Program-made: the position numbers and the translations under genes | Part shown: positions 8,906 through 19,473 of the stretch, piece by piece | Numbering within the stretch: position 1 is the first letter of the stretch | How the letters are laid out: each line of letters begins with the position of its first letter | Notes under the pieces: generated by a model | The model's input: the letters and a program-made list of their open reading frames with translations, nothing else | Databases searched by the model: none | Told to the model about the DNA's origin: nothing | Origin: Dermacentor variabilis | Taxonomy: Eukaryota > Arthropoda > Arachnida > Ixodida > Ixodidae | DNA length: 64,000 bases | NCBI RefSeq assembly: GCF_050947875.1 | Contig: NC_134569.1 | Span: 190,274,067-190,338,066 of the forward strand | Direction of reading: 5' to 3'

Positions 8906-10096
8906 TTTAACAAGTGCGAGAACTTGGTCCACCTTATCCGCGTCTGCGCTGGTCTCTGCGTCACCAGCGCAGAGTATGTAATGTGCAAAACAAAACCAAG
9001 GAACACCGTCCACCCATGCGCCAGCATCTACTAACCAACGCAGGCCTAAGCCTTATTGGCGAACAACGGCTGGCCAAATGGCCATGCGCCACAAAGCAGC
9101 CTATCCGTGCACGATAGGTACACAGATCAGTGCACATGGTGAATCAAACGACACTCGGGATTTGCAGCCTAAACAGTACCAACGTTCGTCACGCTCGTCG
9201 CAACCCACTCACCTACAATACATGAAACAAAATGCGTGAGCTGCAAATCCAGTTTGGTGCTTGCGGCCGATGTCTTTTGTAGGCGACCGAGTGGAGGGCG
9301 CTGCGTGCGATGTGGGCCGCTTGAGTGGCAAGGCCGGATAAGGAAAAATGAGGGCCCTGGGCTAATGCGCATGCAGGCCCCTTTCCCTATACTGACACCC
9401 CCCCCACCCTTGTCGCCTGCTACGCTACTGGAAATATGCCATGTATCATATTAATTCCACCAAATTAAAAAGAACGCAGTGCGATCAACGGGATTATTAT
9501 TATTGTTATTATTATAAGGAAAATAACAAAACATGCTTCAAATGCGTGCTGTTGTAAACACCAACACATATGTTCACTTTGTGATTGTGAATAATTGCAC
9601 GAATGTGCGGGCTAATAAATTTTATTCGCAAAATGGTCGCTAAACTACTCGCCTTAGTGGAACGTTTAATGTGCGGTGTGCTCTTGCCGTGTGTTCATGC
9701 TGGGAGCAGGCGTCGCTAAACATAGTCAGGCTTTGTAAGGCGTTGATGTTCTTGAGTTCCTCTTCCATTGAGAACGCGCAGCGAAGACGAACAAAGACAG
9801 CAGCAAGAGGGCGTTCAACGAGCACACCCGGCGTTCGCGTTCACGGTGAAGCGTTCGTTCTGATCGACGTTCGGCCGTCAAAAGTCGCGAATGGGATTCT
9901 CTGGATCGTCTTCGGACTCGGTGCGGCCCAAGAGAGTGGCGGCGTATAACTCGACAGGCTGTAGTCGCGGGCGCCGCGATGTTCGGCTCGTTTTTACTTC
10001 CCCTCTACCTGTCGCTCCGAGAAGCCGCTGCGAGACCTGCCGTTATGTTTCACGCTTTCCTTCCTACCTTGGACAGTTTCAGAAAAGATTTTTTTT
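8906..10096. other. no gene recognised
   Basis: No convincing coding region. The stretch 9130-9420 is GC-rich with a C-tract near 9410, 9490-9515 is a TTA/TTG-rich microsatellite, and 9640-10050 is CpG-rich with several short frames lacking recognisable domains. A small hairpin lies at 8944-8972. Confidence 0.5.
8944..8972. repeat. perfect 10-bp inverted repeat (hairpin)
   Basis: ctgcgctggt and accagcgcag flank a 9-base loop. The function is unknown and it may be fortuitous. Confidence 0.55.
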
Positions 10097-10457
10097 ATTG
10101 CGAAAGCAATACTGCTCGCACTTTCGGCCCATCGGTGGTCGTGGCGCCTCCTTACACAGCTGCGCGTCACGTGACCGTGTGACGTCATGTCAGACCGAGA
10201 GACGGGGCCCCAGCTCCCGGCATCGATGGTGGAGGTGAAGCCTTGCGCGCTGCTGTTGCGGCGCTACCGAGAGAGGGCGCTCGCTGGTGTGACGTCACGC
10301 TAGGAGGATAAATGGGGCTACAGCTCGGCTCCTCGCAGTGGTCGGCGCGCTGCCTTGTGCTATGTCGGATGATGTATAGCCATAAGCTTAACAAAGGGCA
10401 ACCATGTCCACACCATCAGCCGAACCAAGGCGCAACCAAGGGTATTGCTTTCGCAAT
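10097..10457. mobile_element. 361-bp element with perfect 16-bp terminal inverted repeats
   Basis: attgcgaaagcaatac at 10097-10112 and its exact reverse complement at 10442-10457 bound a 361-bp unit. Each 16-mer is itself partly palindromic (attgc...gcaat). The interior is GC-rich with a TGACGTCA-like segment repeated near 10180 and 10290, and has no transposase. This looks like a nonautonomous inverted-repeat element (MITE). No clear target duplication was found, so the exact termini are uncertain. Confidence 0.55.
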
Positions 10458-11929
10458 CTTCCGGGCTTAACCAAGCTAAGCCTTCAGCCAATTGTTTTTT
10501 GTTCAGCGACCGCTTCGCCGCCGGAGGCGCAGGATGCAATTCACTGCGGTAGTTGCGCAAGCACAGCGTGATCTTGTGACACGCCCACCCGCTGCTTTCG
10601 TGCTAGTTTGAGATAGTTATTCCGTTGGTCGCGCTGCCGATCTCGCGACTCTTCGGTCTCCGTGAAGAGTGGAATCTACATCGCATTGCGTTTCTAAGAG
10701 CACACGTTAGAATTTTCGGCTCGTCGTCAAGACCCCAAGGGCTTGTGTTTTGCACAGCGCAAATGAACGGCGTCGGTCAACGAAGAACATCTCCGGATTC
10801 GCGTCGACAGAAGACTACAACCTTGGTCACGGCGGACTTCCTCCGGTGCCCGGTGAATATACGCTTGGCTTATGTGAACTGGCTAGTCGGTTACAGATAA
10901 CTTTATAGTCAACAGCTCTGATAGCAGAGAGCAATTTTGTATATACTTGATCAAGTGTTTAGTTTTGTTGTAACGTAATTTAGTCGCTTCTTGTGCTTTG
11001 TTCAGTAAGGTAGCCGGACGTACACGTGCACATTTATTTCTACTGTTGCTTCGTATTTGTCGCAAGCTATATTGTGTTGTTGCCTAGCTGTGATACTGCT
11101 TTCTTCTACAGAAGTGAAGTCGCCTTGTTAGTATAGCGAACTACGAGATCCTGTGGGCTTAACACTGCGCTTTGAGCATGTCCGACCTGCCACTTTATTT
11201 AAGCCCGTTTTTCAGGGAGTTTGCCGCACGGCTGTCATAGATAAGGTATAAATTAATGTTCTTCCTTTGTTCCGTAGGCTAAAAATGGAAAAGTGCCGAC
11301 CCAGCGGGGCTCATCAAATGAAAACCAAAAGGGAGCGAGCGAGGACTCTTCAATCCATGGCTGGGTCAATTCACATATATGTGAGGACTTCGTTGCGTCT
11401 GCTCACGAATGAATGAAGCAGTAAAACAGACTGCTTGCAACCCAGTACATCTATGCCTCCTGACGCGCAAACAGCTGTTTGTAGACAGACCGCTTGATAC
11501 GTTGGAATCAGACGCATGCAGAGGTGCAGCAACACAGCAGCTAGAGGACGCATCTCAACATTTTGTAGCCAGTAGATTTATGCACACTGGGGTGGACCCC
11601 GTCCATCAGTCCGATGCTTCTCAAACTCACATTCTCGATGGCAGCCGAGTGGAGATGGTCAGACAAGAGCCACAATGCGTGCAGCCCAGCTCACTACTAG
11701 AAGGCGAGGACCCTATGACGTCATCCAAAGGCACTAAAGCTCACGTATTATCGAACTACAGGAAGACGACAGACGTACTTAAATATGACATGTACTGACA
11801 TGTACTCTGACGTAGGTACGTGGCCCATAGCCATCCCAGATGACGTGAGAGTGAGTGCGTAGAGGAAGTGAGCCGATACAAAACAAAGACGGCCAATTCC
11901 CCGGTGTAACGATAGCTAGGGCGCAGTAA
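10458..11929. other. no gene recognised
   Basis: Short frames only, none with recognisable domains. Near 11785-11805 gacatgtact is tandemly duplicated. GC falls from about 10850 onward. Possibly degraded transposon or unique intergenic DNA. Confidence 0.45.
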
Positions 11930-13809
11930 AACGTTCACTAGGCATTTAACGAAGCGTTGCTTCTACAAAACATCCCCAGATGGCAGCGAGGTTCTGAGAA
12001 CCTGGATAATGCACTCAATGTCAACAAACTCGATTTACTGTTTCTGCTGCCAACTCTTCGGGGAAGGAAAAGCTGCAGGTGCCTGCTTCGTCTCCGGGTT
12101 CAACTGTTGAACCCTAGGGTAGCGGAACACGAGTCGTCGGAGTCGCACATGTCCTGCTACCAGCAATGGAGGACAATGGACGTCAATCTCAAGCATGACC
12201 GACACTGGACGCGGCCTTTCAAAGAGAGAAGGAGGCGTAGAGAAGACGCTGGAGCGATATGCTGCACCGCCTTCTGGACGTAGTCTTATTTCTCGCGAAA
12301 ATGCACCTTCCTCTCCGCGGGCACAGAGAAAATATGAAGTCGGACAACAGAGGCAATTTTCTTGAAATGGTGGTATTTCTTTCGAATTACGACACGATTT
12401 TGAAGAAATATTTCGTTTAAGACTGCCATCTCTTCCAGCGGAAGGGGGACCTTATACCTGTCGCCTCAGACGCGGAATGAGTTTATCCAACTCTTGGGCA
12501 GACACGTGAACAGCGAAATTGTAGAAAAATCAAGAAGGTTAAATGTATTGGCATTTTGTTCGATAGCACACCAGACGTTTCGCATGTGGACCAAATGTAT
12601 TAGGTAATAAAGTACGTCTGCATTATTGACGGCGAAGTCACAGTAAAAGCATCATTAGACTTTTTTCGAATAGAAAGACAAACTGCTGGTTCGATTACAA
12701 AAGGTATTCTGAAACAACTCCAAGACGACGGATTAGACATAACCTTTTGTCGCAGTCAACGGTACTAGAACGCAGCAGTAATGGCCGGGGTTCACGGTGG
12801 CGTGCAGGCCAGGATCAAACAGGTGAATCCAAAGGCCCTGTTTGTACCCTGCGCGAATCTTTCCCTGAACCTTTGCGGCGTGCATTCATTTGAAAGCGTC
12901 AACGCATGCGTGACATATTTTGGGACTTTCGAAGCTATGTACAAGCTTTTTTAGAGCTCGCCTCAACGATGGAAACTACTGAAGGATGCTTGCGTGGCAC
13001 TGACAGTCAAGAATCTCAGCCAGACGAGGTGGAGCACTCACTACGAGGCAGTGCGTGCAGCAGGAAGGAGCTACGACCAGATAATCTCGACGCTGGAAGT
13101 ACTGCACTATGACAAGTTCAACGTGGAAACAAGGAGGGGCCCATTGAATTTGATTGCTGCTGTATGCGACTTTCCTTTCTAAGCTTTCTGTATTTCTGGG
13201 CGGAGGTTCTACAGGAAGTTAACGAAATACAGAAGTATCTGCAGACTGCAGGAATCAGCCTAAAGCAATGCAGCCTGAACCTCAAATCGTTAAGGATGTT
13301 CCTGGAAGAACATCGCGTTGAAGTTGTGGAAAAGGTCATCGCCCAAGCCACGGCAAAATGTGAGGAAATGGGGATTGAGGTACAACAACGGGTTAGCTAT
13401 CGCAAGATGTCAGGAGAAAGAGCTGGGGACATTGGCCTGATCTTAACAGAACAGACCAGAAGGGCAGAGCTGGTCACCCACTCCAAGGCTATGGAGAAGA
13501 TAACATTGGTTTTCAGCACCATTGAGCCTGTTTCCCTGATGTTTGAAAGCGTGGAAACGGTTCAAACGCTGACGTCGAGTCTTACTGAAATATATGACGC
13601 ATTTTCAGGCGAAGAAATGGTCCCAGAGATCCTCCGGCTGTGAAGGCACCTCAAGACACCTGGAAATCACCTTGATGTTACGAGGACATGGACCGTACAA
13701 CAGTTCCTGGAATTTATCGCCAAATGGAACTTCTTTGAGTCCCTCCCTAATGTCAGACGACCTAGCTACGCCACTGCAGCGTCGCATTTCATTTCAACCT
13801 ATTTGGCTT
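11930..13809 (+). pseudogene. broken hAT-type, ZMYM1-like transposase-derived gene
   Basis: Translated pieces in shifting frames follow the order of ZMYM1-like hAT proteins. Around 11955-12080 RCFYKTSPDG...YCFCCQLFG is a TTF-type zinc finger start. Around 12210-12350 fragments of the 'LERLLDVVLFLAK...LRGHRE' type and GNFLEMVVFLSNYD appear. From 12540 the DUF4371-like stretch FDSTPDVSHVDQMY, TKGILKQLQDDGLDI, NAAVMAGVHGGVQARIK and KALFVPCANLSLNLCGVHSF is very clear. QTRWSTHYEAV and EVNEIQKYLQTAGISLKQC follow (about 13015-13260). The end near 13750 (FLEFIAKWNFFESLPNV) runs out before the hAT dimerisation domain. There are at least four stops and several frameshifts. Such genes encode cut-and-paste transposases or domesticated relatives. 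This copy cannot make protein. Confidence 0.82.
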
Positions 13810-14133
13810 ACGGCTCGGAACCTAGACTTGTGACGCAGTTAGTGAAAGACGGTTCAGCCGTCTGGGCACAGTTAAGTTGAAATAATTACTCGTACTGGGA
13901 GCTGTTAGCGACGCTTTCTATGAGCCCAACATTTTTTAAAGTTTTGGGCACGCTGGTCGGACAGGGCGCTGTGACGCAGTTTCGCGTGCACTGAATCTTA
14001 CTGGGACAAGTTTTAGCGGTTTCTCTAACCCCCAACATGGTTGTAACTAATTTCGTTACTTTTCGGGGTATTTTGCAAGTGCAGTGGCCGCGCCTGGCGC
14101 TGTGATGCAGTTAGCGAAATGCAGCTGGGCCCT
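13810..14133. repeat. satellite-like tandem array, left part
   Basis: Diverged units of about 155-170 bp recur here and at 20726-21140. Shared landmarks are gtgtactgaatcttactggg, a block like ctttctctgacccccaacat, and gacgcagttagcaaa with gcagctcggc. About one and a half units lie left of the LTR element. The array was continuous before the element inserted. Confidence 0.75.
14129..14133. repeat. target-site duplication gccct (left copy)
   Basis: gccct precedes the left LTR and is repeated after the right LTR at 20726-20730. Confidence 0.85.
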
Positions 14134-14993
14134 TGTCACATATAAGAGGGAAGATGAAATAAAATGGTAGACGAAGAAAGGTTTCAAGAAGACGACGAGG
14201 ATGGCGTTAAGAATGACGTGGATTAACCGAAGACGAAAGAAGATAAAGAAGAAGTTTCCAGTGAGGTGACAAGAGATGATTGGTGGAGAAGTATCCGGTG
14301 AGATGGAAAGCGACGATTGGTGGAGAAGAGAAGAAGACGAAGAGAAGGATTACGTGGACTAACAAGAAGGCTATAAAAGGGCGAGGAAGGGCGAGACACA
14401 GGGGGAGAAGAAAGCAGCGGAGACTCGGCGGGTGAGGGACGGTTCGACCGGAAGAGAGCGACGCCGGCTACTGCTTCGGCGTGCTCGTGTTCTACGGCTT
14501 TGCACCGCAGACTTCCTGCCGTTCCTGAGCCCGTTCCGGGGAGTCCACGGAGGACGCCACCACCTGCTACGGCCAGGGGTGTCTCTACCACTGTCACCAC
14601 TCTTCCGGGTGGTGCCCCAACGCCAACATCATCGGCCACACCTCCACGGGCGCTTGGACCGAGAGCGTGTACGACGCAACCAACGACGCCTCCAGCGACG
14701 CCAGTCCTCGAACGTCGAACGCCACTCCGACGCCGGCTACGGGACCCACACCACGCCACATCCGCACCGAACCAGACGTAAAAACGAACGCCAACCACTC
14801 TCAATGGAACGCTAGTGGCAGTGTTACCGGTTCGTGTGTACTGATAGTTTTTGTATCTTGTGTGTTAGTTTTGTTAGGTTTGTGTGCTGCTGTTCTTGTC
14901 GCGTGGGTTGTATTAAATGTGCATCTGTGTGGGTACGCCTGTCGCCTAGTCCATTCTTTCGGCCAGAGTGTTCTCCGGAGGAGATCCGTGACA
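14134..14993 (+). repeat. 5' LTR of the Gmr1-like element
   Basis: 860 bp, ending GTGACA at 14993. The 5' quarter is purine-rich (GAAGA repeats) and the middle is GC-rich. ATTAAA at 14912-14917 is a possible polyadenylation signal. It is about 99% identical to 19869-20725. Frames crossing the LTR in either strand recur in both copies only because the LTR is duplicated. Confidence 0.93.
14372..14380 (+). promoter_or_regulatory. LTR TATA box
   Basis: tataaaagg within the 5' LTR, about 240 bp from its start and followed by gcgagg. The same box is at 20104-20112 in the 3' LTR. It is likely the core promoter of the element's RNA. Confidence 0.7.
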
Positions 14994-15080
14994 AAGACCA
15001 GTGGCGAGCTTGCCAGGATCCATTTCCTTATTTCTTTTTGCTTTGTCTCGGATCTTTCCGATCTCTCGACGGCTGAAAGT
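14994..15080 (+). other. leader with candidate primer-binding site
   Basis: Seven bases after the LTR the sequence reads tggcgagcttgccagga. The TGG start fits a tRNA CCA end, but I could not match it confidently to a tRNA. The remainder is untranslated leader up to the ATG at 15081. Confidence 0.4.
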
Positions 15081-16453
15081 ATGGATTTGGCAAAAACGCT
15101 GGAACTGGCGCTCAATTAAGCTAGGGCTAAGCAAGGAAGAGGCGATGCGTCTCTGTGACGAGGAGAAATAAGAGGCAAGAAGGCAGAGAGAGGAAAGGGC
15201 GCAAGCACGCGCAGAGGCTCGCGAGGCAGAAGAGCGAGAGGCTAGAAGAGCTCGCGAGGCAGAAGAACAGGAAAAAAGAAGGATAGAACGAGAGAAGGAG
15301 TTCATTTTGTGGAAACAGGCGCATATCGCAGGAGGCTATGAGGGGATCACGGACGATGATCAGCGTTCGTTAGCTGGTACCGAATTTCCTAGACCGGCCC
15401 GAGTTTGTCCAAGAAAGTTGATGGCTCCCTTTGATGACAAAAGAGATGATTTGGACGCGTATCTGCAACGATTCGAGCGGATAGCTTTGGGGCAAGGCTG
15501 GGAGCGTAGTGAATGGGCCACGGCATTGAGTATGTGCTTAGTCGGGGAGGCGCTGAATGTGTTTGGAAGGATGCCGGCTGCTGAGTCCACGGACTACGAG
15601 AAGGTTAAGAAGGCACTCCTTCAAAGATTCAGGCTTACGGCAGAGATTTCGCACCGCGAAACCCGAGGATTCGGAAACCGCTAAGCAGTTTTCCTGCAGG
15701 CTGACCAACTATTTCGATAGGTGGATCGATATGTCCAACACGGAAAAGAGTTTTGAAGGGGTTCGTGATAAGCTGGTCACAGAGCAATTTTTAGCATGTT
15801 GCAGCTCAAAGCTGTCACTATTCTTGAAAGAAAGGAAGTTGTGTTCATTGGAAGAGTTTGCCGACACTGCAGACCAATTCCTCGAGGCTCAGGGGCTGAG
15901 AAATATGAGTAAGGGGAGGGAGGAGACACAGAAGGTCCCAGAGACAGATGCGGCAAAACCAAGAACATATGGCGGTGCATCTAAGGCGCCAGTAAGGTGT
16001 TTTCTCTGCGGCAAGGTGGGACACCGCGCAGCTGACTGTCGAACCAGTAACGTTGCTCAAAAGACACAGGCTGTGTGTCAGGGTTGTAAAAGGAGAGGAC
16101 ACACTCTGGATGAGTGTCGGTATAGAACGCAAGACCAAGCTGCATGCGTTGTCAACTCTCGGGCAGAACTTGTCACACCACCGGAAGTTCCGCAGCCGAA
16201 GGGAGAACAAACGCCACTGGGAAATGAGGTAGTGAGCGGAGAACCCCATTCGAAAGCAGCAATGCCGGTGGTGGTTGGGCAAATAGGGGACCGTCCTGTA
16301 TTGGTGCTCAGAGACAGCGGAGCCAACACAGTTTTGGTTCGGAGAAGCCTGGTGAAGGACGAGGATCTTACAGGGGAAACGTCAGCCGTCACTCTTGTGG
16401 ATAGCACAGTAAGGTACCTTCCTGAAGCCAGGATTCTCGTGTCCACGCCATAA
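15081..16453 (+). pseudogene. Gag-protease region of the Gmr1-like element, broken
   Basis: It begins MDLAKTLELAL at 15081 and continues after a frameshift as a strongly charged R/E/A-rich coiled-coil region to about 15300. A SCAN-like capsid segment follows (FDDKRDDLDAYLQRFE, LLQRFRLTAE), then after a second frameshift near 15650 FSCRLTNYFDRWIDM and TEQFLACCSSKLSLFLKE. Two zinc knuckles are visible (CFLCGKVGHRAADC and CQGCKRRGHTLDEC). The protease reads VLRDSGANTVLV, a DSGA variant of D(T/S)G. A stop at 15168 and a TAA at 16451 (after VSTP) end frames. The TAA looks like a point mutation because the same frame continues unbroken into the integrase. SCAN-like Gag is a known property of Gmr1 relatives. 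Confidence 0.85.
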
Positions 16454-17797
16454 TATACCGGACAGGTAGTGGCAAAATGCGTGGAGCAGCCCATCTACGA
16501 TCTCATCTTGGGAAACATTACGGGGGCAAGAAGTGTCGAGGACCCCGATCCCGAGTGGAGGATGCTTGACGTTGAAGGACACCCAAAGGAGGAAAGGCCC
16601 ACGACAGCTCAGGCGGGTGATGGGGCAGTCAGTTTCTCGTCGGCAGTGGAGACAAGAGCTCAAGCGACAGCCAGAGCAACGCAGCGTCCGCTCTCCACGC
16701 CCGTTACGATGTGCCTGAACATAACACCGGGTGAAATTGCAACTAGGCAAAGAGAATACCCGAGCTTGAAAACCTGCTTCGAAAGAATCGGGGAAAAAGT
16801 GGAACGGGAGAGGAGCCGTTCGTCATTCAAATATCTAGTGGTAAATGGTCTTCTGCACAGGGAATGCACATTTAGCGCAGGAAGGCGGGTCCAACAGCTG
16901 GTTCTACCGAAAGATATGAGAGAGACAGTGTTACGCTTAGGACATGACGCCATTATGGTGGGACACCAGGGCGTCCAAAAGACGGTGTCAAGAATCACCG
17001 AGGAGTTCTTCTGGCCACGCGTCCAGAGTGATGTGAAACGCTTTGTTCGCTCATGTGACGTGTGCCAGCGCACAGTTCCGCAGGGTAGAGTTGGTCCCGT
17101 ACCTCTGGGCAAGATGCCAGCCATCGATCTGCCATTTCAAAGAGTGGCCGTTGACATTGTAGGGCCAATCTTTCCAGTATCCGCCAGAGGCAATAGATAT
17201 GTGCTTACCTTGGTTGATGTGGCCACTCGTTATCCTGACGCCGTTCCATTGAAAACTATTGACAGTATCCAAGTGGCGGAGGGTCTTGTGGAGATGTTCT
17301 CGCGTTATGGGTTCCCGAGGGAAATTTTGAGTGACCGGGGCGCGAACTTCACGTCGGAGCTGATGAAGGAGGTCAACCGCCTTTTGTCAGTGAGGCAGTT
17401 ACTGACAACGCCTTACCATCCCATGTGTAATGGCCTTGTAGAGTGGTTCAACGGTACCCTCAAAAGTATGATTAAGAAAATGTGCCAGGAAAGGCCTCAG
17501 GATTGGGATAGATATCTCCCAGCTCTTTTGTTCGCGTACCGCGAAGTGCCACAAATGAGTCTTGGTTTCTCGCCCTTCGAGATGCTGTATGGGAGAACCG
17601 TTAGAGGTCCACTTACAATACTCAAGGAGCTGTGGGCCAATAAAGCGATCGCGTCAGATCTCAAGACAACACACACATATGTTCTTGAGTTATGGAGAAG
17701 TTGGAGGAGACATGTAGGCTTGCACATCAAAGCTTGGAAAGGGCGCGCGAACGCTATAAGGGCTACTATGACAAGAAAGCCACGCACACAAATCTGA
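16454..17797 (+). CDS. integrase of the Gmr1-like element, upstream of RT
   Basis: Open from the TAA at 16451; the first ATG is at 16469. Counted from that ATG, the frame holds a low-complexity linker (1-90), an HHCC zinc module (H159, H166, C196, C199), and the catalytic core with D229 (VAVDIVGP), D289 (LSDRGANF) and E325 (GLVEWFNG). There are 35 residues between the last two, so the DD35E triad is complete. YREVPQMSLGFSPFEMLYGR follows. Near 17688 a frameshift diverts the C-terminus. The true continuation, with the GPY/F module, lies in the frame opening at 17692. Integrase inserts the cDNA into the host chromosome. Its position before RT is the defining oddity of this element. Confidence 0.92.
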   Translation, partial: YTGQVVAKCVEQPIYDLILGNITGARSVEDPDPEWRMLDVEGHPKEERPTTAQAGDGAVSFSSAVETRAQATARATQRPLSTPVTMCLNITPGEIATRQREYPSLKTCFERIGEKVERERSRSSFKYLVVNGLLHRECTFSAGRRVQQLVLPKDMRETVLRLGHDAIMVGHQGVQKTVSRITEEFFWPRVQSDVKRFVRSCDVCQRTVPQGRVGPVPLGKMPAIDLPFQRVAVDIVGPIFPVSARGNRYVLTLVDVATRYPDAVPLKTIDSIQVAEGLVEMFSRYGFPREILSDRGANFTSELMKEVNRLLSVRQLLTTPYHPMCNGLVEWFNGTLKSMIKKMCQERPQDWDRYLPALLFAYREVPQMSLGFSPFEMLYGRTVRGPLTILKELWANKAIASDLKTTHTYVLELWRSWRRHVGLHIKAWKGRANAIRATMTRKPRTQI

Positions 17798-19473
17798 AGC
17801 CGGGCGACAGGGTTCTCATCCTGCTACCTACGGATCGTAATAAGCTACTGATGCAGTCGAAGGGTCCTTACCTTGTGACACAGAAGAAAAGCGACATGGA
17901 TTATGAGTTATTAGTAAATAACACCAAGAAGGTTTTTCATGCAAACATGTTGAAAAAGTACGAAGAAAGAGTTCCCGTACGGTGCACCGCCGAGGTAGCA
18001 TGTGCGGTAGTGGCAGAGGAGATAGATGATGTTGCCGAGGTACCCACGTGCAGTCGAAAGAAAACTGTAGGATGGGATAAGGTGATAATAAACCCCGATT
18101 TGAATGAAGACAGAAGGTCACAGATAAAGGCCCTACTTCAGTCCAAGGGAGATGTCTTTTCGGATGTGCCGGGAAAAACGCATGTCATAAGTTACAAACT
18201 AGATCTCTCTTCAGATAGACCAATCAGCGTGAAACAATATCCACTACCTCTAGTAGTTCAAGAGTCCATTGAAAATGAGGTGCGGGATATGTTGGAGCTT
18301 GGTGTGATTGAGAGATCGTGGTCAGCATACAGTGCGCCTCTCGTAGTTGTCAAAAAACCCGATGGTACTAACCGACTGTGTGTAGATTTTCGTCGGCTAA
18401 ATGCCCTCATAGTAGCCGATGCCGAACCTATACCAAGAGCCGAAGTGGTGTTCGCTAAGGTCGCTCACAAAAGGTTTTTCTCTAAATTTGACTTAGCTAA
18501 AGGGTATTGGCAAATACCAATGGAAGGTTCGTCTAAAGAGAAGACTGCTTTTTCTTGCTCGGCAGGTTTATTCCAGTTTAAATTCATGCCGTTTGGTTTG
18601 AAGACAGCGTCCGCAATATTCACAAAGCTGATGAGGAAGGTGTTAGAGGGGCTTCAAAATGTAGAACATTATATTGACGACATCCTTGTGGCAACAGATA
18701 CGTGGGAAGAGCATATAATTACGCTGGAAAAATTATTAGATAGAATTCAACAAGCCAGGTTGACCATAAAACCAGCAAAATGTGAGGTGGGCTTTGAAGC
18801 CATTTCTTTCCTAGGACACAAGCTGGGGATGGGCCGCATAGCGACAAAGGACGACATCCTGGTCAAAATACAGCAAGCCCAGGCACCGACGACCAAGAAA
18901 GAAGTACAGTCGTTCCTGGGTTTAATAGGTTACTACAGGGACTTTATTCCCGACTATGCCCACATAGCCGATCCGCTTGTGGAACTTACTAAGAAGGGGG
19001 CAAGCAATAAATTGAATTGGACTGCTGAACATGAAAACGCTTTCGTGATGTTAAAATGGCATATGGCAAAACCGCCCGTTCTGCTTGCTCCGAATTTGGA
19101 TAAGGAGTTTGTGCTGCGCACGGATGCATCTGACAGAGCTTTAGGAGCCGTACTCTTGCAAGAAGAAAATCACGTGCTGCATCCGGTATTTTTTGCAAGT
19201 AAGCGACTATCGGCTTCTGAACGCAATTATTCCACTGTTGAGAAGGAATGCTTAGCAGTGGTGTGGGCGGTAAAGAAGTTTCACATTTATATTTATGGGA
19301 GGCATTTCCGAATTCAAACGGATCATCAGCCGCTTCAATACTTAACCAAGGCCAAGATGAACAATAGTAAAGTTATGAGATGGAGTTTGGCCCTCCAAGA
19401 ATACTCATTTCAGGTGGAATATATTAATGGCAGGGATAACGTTGGAGCGGACTTCATGAGTCGAGCCAACTGA
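17692..19473 (+). CDS. integrase C-terminus, reverse transcriptase and RNase H
   Basis: 593 codons. Residues 1-95 are the displaced end of integrase, including SKGPYLV...HANMLKKY (GPY/F module). The reverse transcriptase covers about 170-380, with LCVDFRRLN, motif A aspartate D267 in FSKFDLAKGYW, and the catalytic YIDD at 327-330. FLGLIGYYRDFIPDYA marks the connection. RNase H starts near 470, with D478 (LRTDASDRALGAVL) and TDHQPLQYL later. It stops at 19473 after FMSRAN. Catalytic residues look complete, but the upstream frameshift means it could only be expressed by internal initiation or frameshifting. The frameshift looks like damage, although programmed shifting cannot be excluded from one copy. 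Confidence 0.93.
   Translation: MEKLEETCRLAHQSLERARERYKGYYDKKATHTNLKPGDRVLILLPTDRNKLLMQSKGPYLVTQKKSDMDYELLVNNTKKVFHANMLKKYEERVPVRCTAEVACAVVAEEIDDVAEVPTCSRKKTVGWDKVIINPDLNEDRRSQIKALLQSKGDVFSDVPGKTHVISYKLDLSSDRPISVKQYPLPLVVQESIENEVRDMLELGVIERSWSAYSAPLVVVKKPDGTNRLCVDFRRLNALIVADAEPIPRAEVVFAKVAHKRFFSKFDLAKGYWQIPMEGSSKEKTAFSCSAGLFQFKFMPFGLKTASAIFTKLMRKVLEGLQNVEHYIDDILVATDTWEEHIITLEKLLDRIQQARLTIKPAKCEVGFEAISFLGHKLGMGRIATKDDILVKIQQAQAPTTKKEVQSFLGLIGYYRDFIPDYAHIADPLVELTKKGASNKLNWTAEHENAFVMLKWHMAKPPVLLAPNLDKEFVLRTDASDRALGAVLLQEENHVLHPVFFASKRLSASERNYSTVEKECLAVVWAVKKFHIYIYGRHFRIQTDHQPLQYLTKAKMNNSKVMRWSLALQEYSFQVEYINGRDNVGADFMSRAN

Noticed and set aside
14223..14815. Arginine- and proline-rich frames on both strands, repeated at 19958-20547
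   Set aside because: They lie wholly inside the duplicated LTRs of the Gmr1-like element and recur only because the LTR is present twice.
17660..17720. Programmed frameshift between integrase and RT
   Set aside because: No slippery heptamer with a clear downstream structure is evident, and Gag of the same copy carries unrelated frameshifts and stops, so simple damage is likelier.
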